Part shown: one piece after another, positions 33,226-43,371 of the stretch
Layout of the letters: every line of letters starts with the position of its first letter
Position numbering within the stretch: the first letter of the stretch is position 1
Origin: Blastobasis lacticolella
Taxonomy: Eukaryota > Arthropoda > Insecta > Lepidoptera > Blastobasidae
Length of the DNA: 64,000 nucleotides
Assembly (NCBI GenBank): GCA_905147135.1
Contig: LR990042.1
Span: 12,205,545 to 12,269,544 of the forward strand
Direction: 5' to 3'
The notes under the pieces: model-generated
The model's database searches: none
Seen by the model: the letters and a program-made list of their open reading frames with translations, nothing else
Told to the model about the DNA's origin: nothing
Made by a program: the position numbers and the translations under genes

Positions 33226-34290
33226 AAGGGTGTTTTTTTTAGAGGTATAAAATTTTGAAATTAAATAAAACAAAGATGTTCTTTTTAAATTGACATGAAA
33301 TTAAGTTTATTCGATAGACAATTTTCTGGCATTATAATTTAAATATGACTTCTGGCATATGACCACCACGGCTGGCTCGGACGTAGTCTAATCTGGAGGT
33401 CCAGTTTTCGATTACTTTTTCCAACATTTGTGGCCGTATATCGGCAAGAACGCGGCGAATGTTGTCCTCCAAGTGTTCAATGGTTTCGGGCTTATCGGCG
33501 TAGACTAGCGATTTCACATATCCCCACAGAAAATAGTCAAGTGGCGTTAAATCGCACGATCTTGGAAGCTAATTCACGGGTCCGAAACGTGAAACTATGC
33601 GATCACCAAACGTTTCCTTCAATATATTAATTGTGGCACAAGCTGTGTGGCACCGTTACATCCAGAAAAACTGACTGTTTGGTGTGCTTTATGGGCTGGT
33701 GGAATAATTGGTCCGTACTTCTTTAAAAACGATGCTGGCCAGAACGTTACAGTCAATGGTGACCGCTATAGGTTGATTATGGGCCATTATTACTGACTTT
33801 TTCGTTCAACAATTGAACAATTATGATGTGCAGGAGCTGTGGTTTCAACAAGACGGGACAACATGCCACACAGCTCGTGCCACAATTAATTTATTGAAGG
33901 AAACGTTTGGTGATCGCATAGTTTCACGTTTCGGACCCGTGAATTAGCTTCCAAGATCGTGCGATTTAACGCCACTTGACTATTTTCTGTGGGGATATGT
34001 GAAATCGCTAGTCTACGCCGATAAGCCCGAAACCATTGAACACTTGGAGGACAACATTCGCCGCGTTCTTGCCGATATACGGCCACAAATGTTGGAAAAA
34101 GTAATCGAAAACTGGACCTCCAGATTAGACTACGTCCGAGCCAGCCGTGGTGGTCATATGCCAGAAGTCATATTCAAATTATAATGCCAGAAAATTGTCT
34201 ATCGAATAAACTTAATTTCATGTCAATTTAAAAAGAACATCTTTGTTTTATTCAATTTCAAAGTTCTATACCTCTAAAAAAAACACCCTT
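33226..34290. mobile_element. Palindromic (foldback) mariner-like element, DD41D type
   Basis: Two almost identical 427-bp arms (33226-33652 and 33864-34290) are inverted around a 211-bp loop, flanked by TA. The right half encodes the second part of a Tc1/mariner-superfamily transposase: EKLTVWCALWAGG, the second catalytic Asp in FQQDGTTCHTA, then PLDYFLWGYVK with the third. I count 41 residues between them, the DD41D spacing. An in-frame TAG replaces the usual Trp before LPRSCDL. The left arm is an inverted copy of the 3' half, with the same TAG, so the first catalytic Asp and the 5' half are gone. The paralogous site at 51930-51950 is empty. Confidence 0.85.
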
Positions 34291-34325
34291 TATATTGACA
34301 GTACAGCTCTAGCTATGGGTTATAT

Positions 34326-34582
34326 TTATATTTTAATAGTTGTTGCTGTTGTCAGTAGAATAATAATATGGCTTATGTCGAGATACGTACGTGGGCATTT
34401 TTTATAACGAACACAAACGCTATTATTGTCTCGGGCATAACCATCATTGCAGTAACACATATCGTTACATCTGATGTTTACTATTGGACAGCTCGTTTGA
34501 TATTGTTGGCTGAGTGTAGCGCATGCATTGTCACAAGCTCCACCACAGGGGTAGCGCTCGTTGGGACCATTACATTGAAGTG
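34326..34582 (-). CDS. TIL-A terminal exon with lost stop, extended tail
   Basis: Ten cysteines intact (LQCNGPNERYPC...CYCNDGYARDNNSVCV..KKCP). The usual TAA after the last CP has been replaced, so the frame continues RTYLDISH and on through mostly Ile and Thr residues to a TAA at 34326. That is about 22 extra residues, with a hydrophobic IIILL patch. The B exon that should precede it is 6 kb away at 40598-40795 because two retrotransposons sit in the intron. It could still be spliced. Confidence 0.6.
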
Positions 34583-35058
34583 CTGAAAACACATATATAA
34601 TTATGACATTACTAGTATGGAAGATAATCATAAATATGGACAATTCATACAGCGCCATCTAGCCCCAAAGTAAGCAAAGCTTGTGTTTTGGGTGCTCGAC
34701 TTTGGTGTTTGTGCCTTCTCGGCTTGAGTGCTGACTAGCCTTATTCTAACTCAGAAAGATTGAAAATGGGTAGCAATGTGTTCTATTGTATATTTTTAAT
34801 CTTACTTTAATATTTTTCATCTATCCGCTCTAAATGGAAGAACCGCCTCAATATCACTCTTTCTATTATCACAGTATTTACTTTTTTTTTTTTTTCGTTT
34901 AGTCCTGTTGACCCCAAACGTTGTCGTTACCCCCCAATTCGTCTATCTCTCAATTTTACTCCACTGAATCCGAAATGAATCCTTAAGGAACTTGAACTAA
35001 GTCTCGTTAACTCAGCACACAATTCAATCAGGAAATGAGTAATGAAAGGAAATACGTG

Positions 35059-38000
35059 TGTGAACAGAGGGCGCCACTGGCCCGGAGTATACATCGATCC
35101 TCATTAGTAAAATTTATTAAAATTGACAAACTGTAGATATTATTGTGAAAATAGTATAGATGTTATAATTAGTGCGTGAAGAGTCTGTGAAAGTGAAGAC
35201 AATTTAATTAAATGTTGGCATATTGAGTAAAATCACGTAAAGTGCTAATTGAAATTTATGATCGGAAGTGAACTATTTACAAATGATTAAGGCTCGCAGT
35301 TGACAGGAAAACGGTGCAGTTGTTTAAACGTGAACTAAACATACTAAAATACGACGAAAAAGTGAAAGTAAAATAAGATTATATTGAAATGTTATTGTTG
35401 TGAATGTGTTCTACCGTCACAATATTACAAACAACGAAACAACATATTCTTCAAACAGTCGAGTGAGACGTTGCGAATATATACTGTTATTTCGCAACTC
35501 GCAGTGTAGACACGGTAGCTCCGCCGTTAAACGTAATTACGCAGAGCCTAGAGGAAAACAACCTTGGACCGGCGCTCCCGGTTCGATTCTCATTGAAGAC
35601 ACAAGAAATTAGTTTTTAATTGTCCGTTTTAATATTTTTTATTTTTATTATTTTTGCCCTCTAACTGTTTTTATTTTTAATTATGAGTGTTTTTAGTATT
35701 TAATTAATGTTGATGATCTACCGTTGACCAAAATGAATTAGTTTCATATGTAATCTTGTTTGACATTTTAGCTGACATTTTATATAAATTTTAATTTTTG
35801 GATAGATTTAATTGGATTATTTTAAATTGTAATAGTAAAATATGATTAATAATTAAGAATTACTAGTAACTTTTAATTGTAGGGACAGATCCAGTTTCAG
35901 TATTCTAGATGTTTGTTTGTTTATGCATAAATATATTGTTTGTGTTTGTTATTGGGTAGGCATGACTTTATTTAAATGGTGGAACGGGAAGGCCAGCATT
36001 ATATACTAAACACATAATCCGAATCCAGCATGTCTAGTCCTACGCGATCAACTTGCCCGCTCTGTCCGGGCTCTGATCGTCTTTTTGTGGTACCCCGTGG
36101 ACTGAGTGTCCATATGTCACACATGCACAGGGATGTTCGGTCTCGAGCCCCGCTATCTGTGCCGGATCATAATGCTGCGCACGGTTTAGAAACTTTGTGT
36201 GACCTAAAGTCTAATATTTCAGTATTGAAGCATATTCCGAAGGGTGCGAGGAATCTGGTGGCCGGGAAGCTGAAGTCGATTATAGACAAGTGCCTTTTCT
36301 CGAATAGTGTTGATGATTGGTACCATTTATTGTCGTTTTCGTATGCTGTACTTAGGGTGCCAGCCCATAGCGATCCTCGATCATTGACGGCCAAGGTTAA
36401 GAACATAGACAACGTGGATCTGACATATACTGACGTGGGGAATCGAAGGCATCTTACGGTAACTAGGCGGATTGAGTCAAAGGTCTACGATGGTGATTTA
36501 AGGGGCGCGGTTCGTTTGTTAGATTCTAAGGAATCGTTGGCACCTAATTGTGAAGACACTTTGACCATTTTACGAGACAAGCATCCTACACCATCTCGGT
36601 CCCTATCCATGCCGTCGCCGCCAGATGCGAGTTGTCCTACTTTATCGGTGACTGCGCAGGATGTTTTGGATACCATTGGATCTTTTTATAATGGATCGGC
36701 TGCTGGGCTCGATGGACTCCGGCCGCAGCATTTGAAAGAACTAATTTCAACGTCTGCGGGAGATAACGCGTTGCGATTACTTGAATCGTTGACAAATTTA
36801 TGTAATTTCTTACTTAAAGGTTGTCTTAATGTGGAGGTATGTCCTTACCTATATGGGGCAACTTTATGTGCTCTTAGTAAGGGGGACGGAGGGGTGAGAC
36901 CGATAGCGGTAGGAAGTGTGATTCGTAGGTTGGTGGCGAGGCTCGGTTGTCGTGCTGTGAGGGGAGAAATGGCGGCTTACCTTCAACCTCACCAGTTGGG
37001 TTTCGGAACGCCACTCGGTTGTGAGGTCACTATTCACGCAACAAGGAGATTTTGTTTAGATCTGGAGAATGGTGGGGGTGTGGTTGTCAAATTAGACATT
37101 CGAAATGCCTTCAACACTGTAGAGAGGGACATAATACTATCCGAGGTAAAGGAAAAGTTGCCCACTTTATATCCATACCTTTATCAATGTTATGGTTCAC
37201 CTAGTAAGCTTTTTTACGGGGGTTCATCGGTGAGTTCAGAGGTTGGGGCGCAGCAAGGAGATCCATTGGGTCCTCTTTTGTTTAGTTTGGCAATTCATCA
37301 AATTGTAAATTCTGTTCAATCTCCTCTAAATTTGTGGTATTTGGATGATGGGACCATTGGGGGAACTTCGGATGCGGTAGCGCAGGATTTGGAAATGTTA
37401 TTGAACAAATTTGCAGATATCGGTCTACAATTGAACACAGACAAATGTGAGTTTTACCGTTCAGGGGTCGACACGGATATTTTTTTACCTAGGATTAGGG
37501 CGTTGATTCCTGGCATTAAAGAAGTAGGCAGGCCAAATTTTGCTCTGCTTGGTTCACCCATCTTTAGCGAGGGGATGCCGGCATTTCTTAACTCTAAACG
37601 ACGGTCTCTTGTAACAGTACATGAGAGTCTGAAGCAATTGACCTCGCATGTCGCGCTGATTCTCCTTCGCAGTTGCTTCTCAATGCCGAGGTTAACTTAC
37701 GCGGTGCGGACAACTCCGACTTGGAGCTTCCCCGGGGAGGTTACTAATCTGGACAATTTGCTGAAGGAAACGTTAGAGTACATTGTAAATGTTAATTTGG
37801 AGGAGAAACAGTGGTGCCAGGCTGTATTACCAGTACGTCACGGAGGCCTTGGAGTGCGTCGGGTTGAAGGAACGGGACTGGCAGCTTTTCTCGCTTCTGC
37901 GCATGGTGTAGTGGATCTTGTTGCTCAAGTATTGTCTACGCATGGTGACGGGATCACTATACCATTCGTGAGCGAGGCTGTATCCGCTTGGGATGTGCTG

Positions 38001-38947
38001 TGTCAGGGTGGTATATTGCCCGAAAATAAATCTTCCCAAAGGGCTTGGGACGACATTTATTCTAGAGTAGTAATGGAGCGATTATGTGATGATGCTTCGG
38101 GCAGGGAGCTGGCTCGTTTAAGGGCTGTTTCAAGGCCAGAGTCTGGGGCGTGGCTTCATGCTCTGCCATCGCCGCACTTGGGGACTTTGTTAGACAACAA
38201 CACTATGCGAGTGGCGGTGGCCTTGAGGCTGGGTTGTGCTGTTTGTGAGCCACACCCGTGAATTTGTGGGGTGATGGTGGATGACAGTGGTGTCCATGGC
38301 CTGAGCTGTTTTAGGTCAGCGGGTCGTTTGTCGAGGCATCACGCGATAAACGATATAATCAGGCGCGCGTTGGTATCCGCGAATGTCCCATGCATTTTGG
38401 AACCGCCGGGGTTGTGCAGAACGGATGGGAAGCGACCCGATGGACTGACGTTGATCCCCTGGAAGCAGGGCCGGTGTTTGTTGTGGGATTTCACGTGTTG
38501 CTGCACATATGCGGCAACTCACTTGTCAGGGTCTGCGCAATCGGCGGGCTCTGCTGCGGAGACGGCGGCCCGAGCTAAACATGTGAAGTATGCTGGATTG
38601 AAGTCGGCGTACCTGTTTGTTCCGGTGGCAGTGGAAACGGCAGGGGCGTGGAGTTCGGAGGCAAAGCTATTCATTGGCGAAGTGGGTCGTCGTCTGCGTG
38701 AGAATGGTTTGGGTCCATGTTCGGGGTCCTACCTCGTGCAGCGGATTTCATTGGCGATTCAGCGTGGCAACGCGGCTTCGATAATGGGCACTTTTGAGCG
38801 TGGTGCTACTTGGGGAGGGCTATTCGAGTAGTCATTGTCGTTCTTTACGATGTCTGGTGACTTATGCAGGTTATTTTGGTTGTGTTGCTGGTTTTTCTTT
38901 TTCCCATTTATTACATTCTTTACTACCCTCATTGACTACCCGCATTT
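35059..38947 (+). mobile_element. Non-LTR retrotransposon with C-terminal nuclease, near full length
   Basis: The intron that is continuous at 18580-18620 is here broken after 'ggaaatacgtg' and resumes at 'gatgcc(g)ttagc', giving a 3.89-kb insert. A 0.97-kb 5' leader precedes one long coding region. The 3' end ('cccgcatttt') has no poly(A) or simple-repeat tail, and any target duplication is at most 2-3 bases. This resembles R2-type and other elements that use a restriction-like endonuclease rather than an APE endonuclease. Confidence 0.8.
36030..38831 (+). pseudogene. Reverse transcriptase / RLE protein, one stop codon
   Basis: Residues 9-33 form a C2H2 finger (CPLC ... HMSHMH), a DNA-binding feature of R2-like proteins. 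Reverse-transcriptase motifs follow: LDIRNAFNTVERD near residue 355, QQGDPLGPLLF near 407, and the catalytic YLDDG near 439. At codon 744 a TGA (38259) interrupts; the frame continues unchanged to 38831, about 934 codons in all. After it come a C-x9-H-x3-C zinc knuckle (ICG...HGLSC) and a restriction-like nuclease core (RPDG ... WDFT). A CGA-to-TGA change would explain the stop. Otherwise the frame is clean, so insertion was recent. No APE endonuclease domain. Confidence 0.8.
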
Positions 38948-38985
38948 TGATGCCGTTAGCTATAACTATAATTTCTTAAAGTAAT

Positions 38986-39036
38986 TAAATTAATTCTTAA
39001 TTAATTCTTAATTCTTAATTCTGCCTGTCTGTTCAG

Positions 39037-39067
<31 letters not shown>

Positions 39068-40558
39068 TGGCAGTATGGAACCTAGAGAAACATACAAATA
39101 TTTAGGATATCAGCAGAGCACGTCCATAAACCACACAGATATAAAAACATTACTTAAAACTAAATTTAAACAGAGACTCAATAAAGTACTGAGCACCCAA
39201 CTCTCCGCTAGGAATAAAGTTAAAGCAGTTAATACCTACGCTATCCCCATTTTGACTTACTCTTTTGGAGTTGTTAAATGGTCTGATACTGAACTTAATG
39301 CCCTCAACATCCTAACAAGAACAACTAGCAATAAACACAACATTCATCACATACACTCTGCTGTACAAAGATTCACACTGAAAAGAAAACTAGGAGGTCG
39401 CGGATTTATTGATATTAAAAACCTGCACTACACTCAAATTGATAACCTGAGATCATACTTTATCCGAAAATCCAATGAAAGTTCACTACACAAAGCCATA
39501 GTCAACTTACTACATCCTGGAACACCCCTACAACTAAACAATAGTCAATTTGAGCCAAGAACCAAAATCATGCGAGATGAACAAAAAATAGAAAACTGGA
39601 AAAACAAAGCACTGCACGGAAAATACCCACACCAACTGGCACAAGACCATATAGACCAAACAGCATCATCAGCCTGGCTAACAAAGGGAAATATATTTGG
39701 CGAAACAGAGGGATTCCTAGTAGCAATACAGGATCAAACAATAAAAACTCGAAACTATGCCAAGTATATCCTAAAAGAAGCAATAGAAACGGACAAATGC
39801 CGATTATGCCACCAGTATACAGAGCATATTGATCACATCACAGGTGGTTGTAGTGTACTGGCCAATAAAGAATACACACATCGTCATGATAACGTGGCAA
39901 AATACATTCACCAACAACTTGCACTCCAACATAAACTACTAGAAACAAATACGCCATACTATAAATACAAGCCTAAAAATGTTCTAGATAATGATAAAGC
40001 GAAACTGTACTGGGACCGAGACATCATAACCGACCGTACCATTTTAAGTAATAGACCCGACATTACACTTACCTTGAAATCCACAAAGACAACCTATCTC
40101 ATAGACATTGCAGTTCCAAATACGCAAAACCTAAAGCAAAAGCACGCAGAAAAAGTCCAGAAATACATACCTTTAGCTGACGAAATAAAACAGATGTGGC
40201 ACCAAGAGACTGTCAGGATTATCCCGATAATTATTTCGTCAACGGGTGTAATACCAAAAACTCTACATACTGCCCTGAAAATGCTTGATCTCCACGAAAA
40301 AACCTACGTACCCCTACAAAAATCAATAGTAATAGATACCTGTTCCATAGTTCGCCGCTTTCTCAACCCGACTTCGCTAACACTCCATAATATCCCAGAT
40401 ATTACAGGCACGCATAACGCACGCATAACCCAAAATTCACAAAATCACCACACTAGCTCACAGGAACCAGAATACTTGGCATAAGCCCGTACCTGGTCCC
40501 AAATAACCGACCCCGAGTCGAGAATATAAAGAAATCTTCATAATAATAATAATAATAA
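38986..40558 (+). mobile_element. 5'-truncated R4/Dong-like retrotransposon in TAA repeat
   Basis: The paralogous intron at 18635 ('cttaaagtaattataagct') is opened here by about 1.57 kb. It consists of a 50-bp lead, (AAT)n at 39040-39067, the coding body, and a second (AAT)n at 40540-40558. Dong of the silkmoth is known to insert into TAA repeats, and the coding content agrees with that clade. Only the 3' part of the element is present. Confidence 0.75.
39075..40484 (+). CDS. C-terminal part of R4/Dong-like protein (thumb, CCHC, nuclease)
   Basis: A 469-codon frame with no defect. It begins at the end of the reverse-transcriptase palm (YKYLGY, about residue 8), goes through the thumb (NKVKAVNTYAIPILTYSF...), then a CCHC knuckle C-x2-C-x8-H-x4-C (CRLCHQYTEHIDHITGGC, about 240-257). 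A restriction-like nuclease follows with RPDITL and IDIAVP (D-x14-D, about 322-340). The catalytic YxDD box lies upstream of the truncation, so it cannot reverse transcribe. The start chosen is the first ATG after the TAA repeat and is probably not a biological start. The clean frame implies a young insertion. Confidence 0.75.
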   Translation: MEPRETYKYLGYQQSTSINHTDIKTLLKTKFKQRLNKVLSTQLSARNKVKAVNTYAIPILTYSFGVVKWSDTELNALNILTRTTSNKHNIHHIHSAVQRFTLKRKLGGRGFIDIKNLHYTQIDNLRSYFIRKSNESSLHKAIVNLLHPGTPLQLNNSQFEPRTKIMRDEQKIENWKNKALHGKYPHQLAQDHIDQTASSAWLTKGNIFGETEGFLVAIQDQTIKTRNYAKYILKEAIETDKCRLCHQYTEHIDHITGGCSVLANKEYTHRHDNVAKYIHQQLALQHKLLETNTPYYKYKPKNVLDNDKAKLYWDRDIITDRTILSNRPDITLTLKSTKTTYLIDIAVPNTQNLKQKHAEKVQKYIPLADEIKQMWHQETVRIIPIIISSTGVIPKTLHTALKMLDLHEKTYVPLQKSIVIDTCSIVRRFLNPTSLTLHNIPDITGTHNARITQNSQNHHTSSQEPEYLA

Positions 40559-40597
40559 TTATAAACTATAAATATCCAATGTAGACCCGATACTTAC

Positions 40598-40795
40598 TGC
40601 ATTTTTCGGGAAGTACACATTTGCCAGTGACTTCATCGAGCACATAGCCGTCATTACAATCGCATCCATTCTCTTTGCACAACCCATGACACTTAACATC
40701 ACCATTATTGGCGTTTTTATAGGTGCCGCATGTCCTGCCGCAGTTTTCACCGCAACCACTATGCGCGTTGGGATCGCCATTACAAGATGTTTTCT
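40598..40795 (-). CDS. TIL-B internal exon, protease-inhibitor domain
   Basis: 198 nt from acceptor (tttacag|) to donor (tgca|gtaagt), phase 1 at both ends. It codes for a full ten-cysteine TIL domain (TSCNGDPNAHSGCGENCGRTC...CHGLCKENGCDCNDGY...GKC...EKC). It sits between the Ser-rich exon (41640) and, across two retrotransposons, TIL-A at 34582. Relative to the sister exon at 18678 it has one codon more and a different loop between cysteines 4 and 6. Both exons are intact, consistent with functional inhibitors. Confidence 0.8.
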
Positions 40796-41639
40796 CTGTA
40801 AATAAGAATCTATTTTATTTAAAATAGTTATTAGTAAAAAATCATGATAATATTAGATGTGAATTGAACTCCGAAAGACTTTATTTTTTTAACTTTATTT
40901 AATTGAACCATTCCTTGTACACAAGATAGTCACATATCTATATGACATAAAATAACAGACTCAACCGGCCAATTTATGTCTATAAATTAATTTCTTTCAG
41001 CAGCCGTACAATACCTAGGTGGTGCCTAGCATTCATTATATATTGTTTGACGTTCATAAGTGTTTGTGAAAACCTAAACTGAATAACCGTATTTGATTGA
41101 TTGAAATATACTATTACACGTCATAATGGTAACAAATACAAGGCAAGGCAACTCACTCTTTGAAAATTGTCAATTGTTCGCATATTAGAAGGGAAGGGAA
41201 GGGAATATTATGTCACTGTGTCAGTATTTCATTATATATATATCAGTAGGATTCAATTAAAAAGAAAATATGTTTTAAAGTTTTATTGAGAAATCAGTAG
41301 CTTCTTTGGTGCATTGGTGATAGCTAGAAAAATCCAATACGGAAGATTGTAGGCGGTCCTGATAATCATTCCTATAGGTTTCAAGATCCATCTCATATTA
41401 GAAAAGCAGTAAAGGGTCACGATGTAGTGTTTTAAAAAAAAATTTACAACATGAAGTTTGTAGATAGCTAGACACCATTAGGTACTCTATACAATGATCA
41501 TTAAAGTGCTTTAAAATTAACAAGCAATCCTGTATATCATAATAGGACAAAGCACATTGATAACAATACTATAAATGTTAAATACTTGAGCACTGAAAAC
41601 ATATGTAAACCATTCGTGTGTTCGACTCGAACTTGACCG

Positions 41640-41890
41640 TTTATAAATAGGTACTCTCTATTATCGCCATTACATCCCTCATAGTCATCATTAGAACCAC
41701 CATTGCAATTACAGTCTTTATTATTGTTGCAAGTGCTACTATGAGAACTACTGCTACTACTGGATTAAGAGCTACTACTACTTCTGGAATTAGAGCTACT
41801 GCTACCGTTGCATCAGGAGTTACTGCTACTGGATTAAGAGCCACTGCTACTGCTACTACGTGTACTTCTACACTACGCTACTGTTATCAG
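41640..41890 (-). CDS. Ser/Asn/Gly-rich exon remnant of TIL gene
   Basis: The minus-strand frame has runs of serine broken by TAA and TGA codons (SSSSGS*SSSNS*CNGSSSS), then a clean end: HSSTCNNNKDCNCNGGSN, DDYEGCNGDN. Where this copy has TCT TAA, the other copy at 19500 has TCT CAA, so one stop arose by C-to-T. The TGA before CNG is shared. The cysteines beyond it could make a small module or a linker. Splice sites are not clear. It lies between TIL-F and TIL-B and was probably a serine-rich spacer. Confidence 0.4.
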
Positions 41891-41974
41891 AGTGGTGGTC
41901 GTTGTCTTTAAGATATTGATAACTTGCAACTTACTTAAAATTGTACAATATTTTTTTCCTATGTTTCTACTTAC

Positions 41975-42152
41975 TGCATTTATTTGGCAATACACATCGT
42001 TTTGTTTTTTCGTCTAGATAATAGCCAGGTTTGCAGTCGCACGCGTTGACTTTGCATTCTTTGCTGCATGCTTTCTTTGGGCTACCGATGTCCGAACATT
42101 TCGTGTTGCAGTACTTGCCACAACCAGCTATATGGGTCACCACCACATTCCC
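41975..42152 (-). pseudogene. TIL-F exon with one-base frameshift
   Basis: Acceptor (ttgccag|) and donor (tgca|gtaagt) are good, and the ending GCGKYCNTKC...CDCKPGYYLDEKTKRC..NKC is a clean TIL domain. The start ECGGDPY is in another frame. Length is 178 nt, one more than a multiple of three, unlike the 195/198/201-nt intact exons, so a single extra base near 42130 breaks the frame. Removing the exon by splicing would restore the gene's frame, since the borders are phase 1. A sequencing error is possible. Confidence 0.65.
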
Positions 42153-42300
42153 CTGGCAATAAACTTATAACAATTTCTGTAGTTTTACTCACTTGGTGAG
42201 CATCTGGAAGAAGAATCAGGTGCAAAAACAGCAGCAGCTGCCCTGAGAAATGGCCCATATAATATTTATCTGCCAACATGACTTACTTGATAATAGAAGT

Positions 42301-42430
42301 ATCGGTGCACGAGTGGTTAAGGAATTGAACTCGTAAGTGAGAGGTACCGGATTCAAATCCCACGGCGGCCATGTGGGATTCGAATCCGGCGGCCATGGCA
42401 CCAATGGCTCTTTTCTGAGTGCGTGTGCCA
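42301..42430 (+). repeat. tRNA-derived SINE fragment, head duplicated
   Basis: A box-like 'gagtggttaaggaatt' and B box-like 'ggattcaaatccc', then 'gggattcgaatcc' again with 'ggcggccatg' twice, so the tRNA-like head is partly duplicated. It is truncated after 'ctcttttctgagtgcg'. Confidence 0.5.
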
Positions 42431-42549
42431 TGGGTCAGAAATATTATAAGTTAGAACTAAGGTGCGTAATGGTAGGACCTACAAAATAATTTAATTCATT
42501 GAAAATAAATAAGCAGATGTAAATAATAAAACGCGGCCTGAATACTAAC

Positions 42550-42750
42550 GGCAATTCTTTTTTTGTACGCAGACACCCTTATCGTTCCTTAAATATCCAT
42601 CAACGCAGAGACAGCCTGGTCGACCTGGGCATTTGCCGTCTGGGCCTGGGTTGATTTGTGGTTGCGGAAATCCTAACTGGGAGCAAGATTTTGGTCCCGG
42701 TACTAAGGCTGGGCATTTTACGTAGCGTTCGTTGGCGTTACATTTATCGT
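42550..42750 (-). CDS. TIL-E internal exon, eight-cysteine variant
   Basis: 201 nt between acceptor (gttacag|) and donor (tgcc|gttagt), phase 1 at both ends. The frame is open throughout: KCNANERYVKCPALVPGPKSC..., GRPGCLCVDGYLRNDKGVC..KKNC. Only eight cysteines are present; the pair that makes the second disulphide in ten-cysteine TIL domains is replaced by a proline- and glycine-rich loop. Eight-cysteine TIL domains are known and still inhibit proteases. It is the most 5' exon found in this gene copy, followed by TIL-F. Confidence 0.75.
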
Positions 42751-43055
42751 CTGTAACAATAATTTATTATTACAAACAGAAAGATAAATATCGAAAAAAT
42801 TACCAAACACTTGTGTGTTTTTTTAAACAAAAAGCGCTGTGACTGCCGTATTTGTATAAAGATCAAATCTGAGTCGTATTATTTTAATGAAACTTTTAGT
42901 GATGGTAAAAAGGTTGGTAGGTAATCTATGATTAAAACACATTTAAATACTGGAAAGCCGTTTTATTTTAAAAACTTATTATCATTCCGCCATCTTGACA
43001 ATCCAATGATTTTGCCACGCACAGCACGTGCCATAGATTAAGGAAATAGTCATCT

Positions 43056-43371
43056 CATCTTGGCGTTACTGTCCCGGTAGTGATCTCGCGCACGAGGGCC
43101 TGGGGTCCGCCGTGACCATGATCCAGGATTTAGCAGGTCAGGTAATTACAGTGGAGCGACTGCAATCTGACCTCCATGACCCTGCTATCAGGGGAACCTG
43201 ACCAGATCGGATCATGGTTACACATCCAGTCGCCTGAATGTGCAGGTTTCATCACGATGTTTTCCCTCACCGTAAGAGCATTTGTGAGTTATGTACATTA
43301 GTATTTAACTAATGTAAATAACTCAGAAAACAGTCATTGGTACATGGCCGAAGCAGGATCCGAACCCGGGA
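43056..43371 (-). repeat. tRNA-derived SINE (minus)
   Basis: Body from 'tgatctcgcgcacgagggcc' to the tRNA-like head ('atccgaacccgggacc' in plus orientation, at 43356-43371). It has replaced part of the decayed TIL-B exon that follows it. Confidence 0.6.

Noticed and set aside
33430..33630. 66-codon frame on the plus strand, repeated identically at 33886-34086 on the minus strand
   Set aside because: It is the antisense of the mariner transposase in each arm of the palindrome, not a separate gene.
35400..35612. 70-codon plus-strand frame in the 5' leader of the retrotransposon
   Set aside because: No recognisable domain; the leader of such elements is normally non-coding, and the frame is short.
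36167..36412. Several short minus-strand frames inside the 36030-38831 region
   Set aside because: Antisense shadows of the retrotransposon coding frame.
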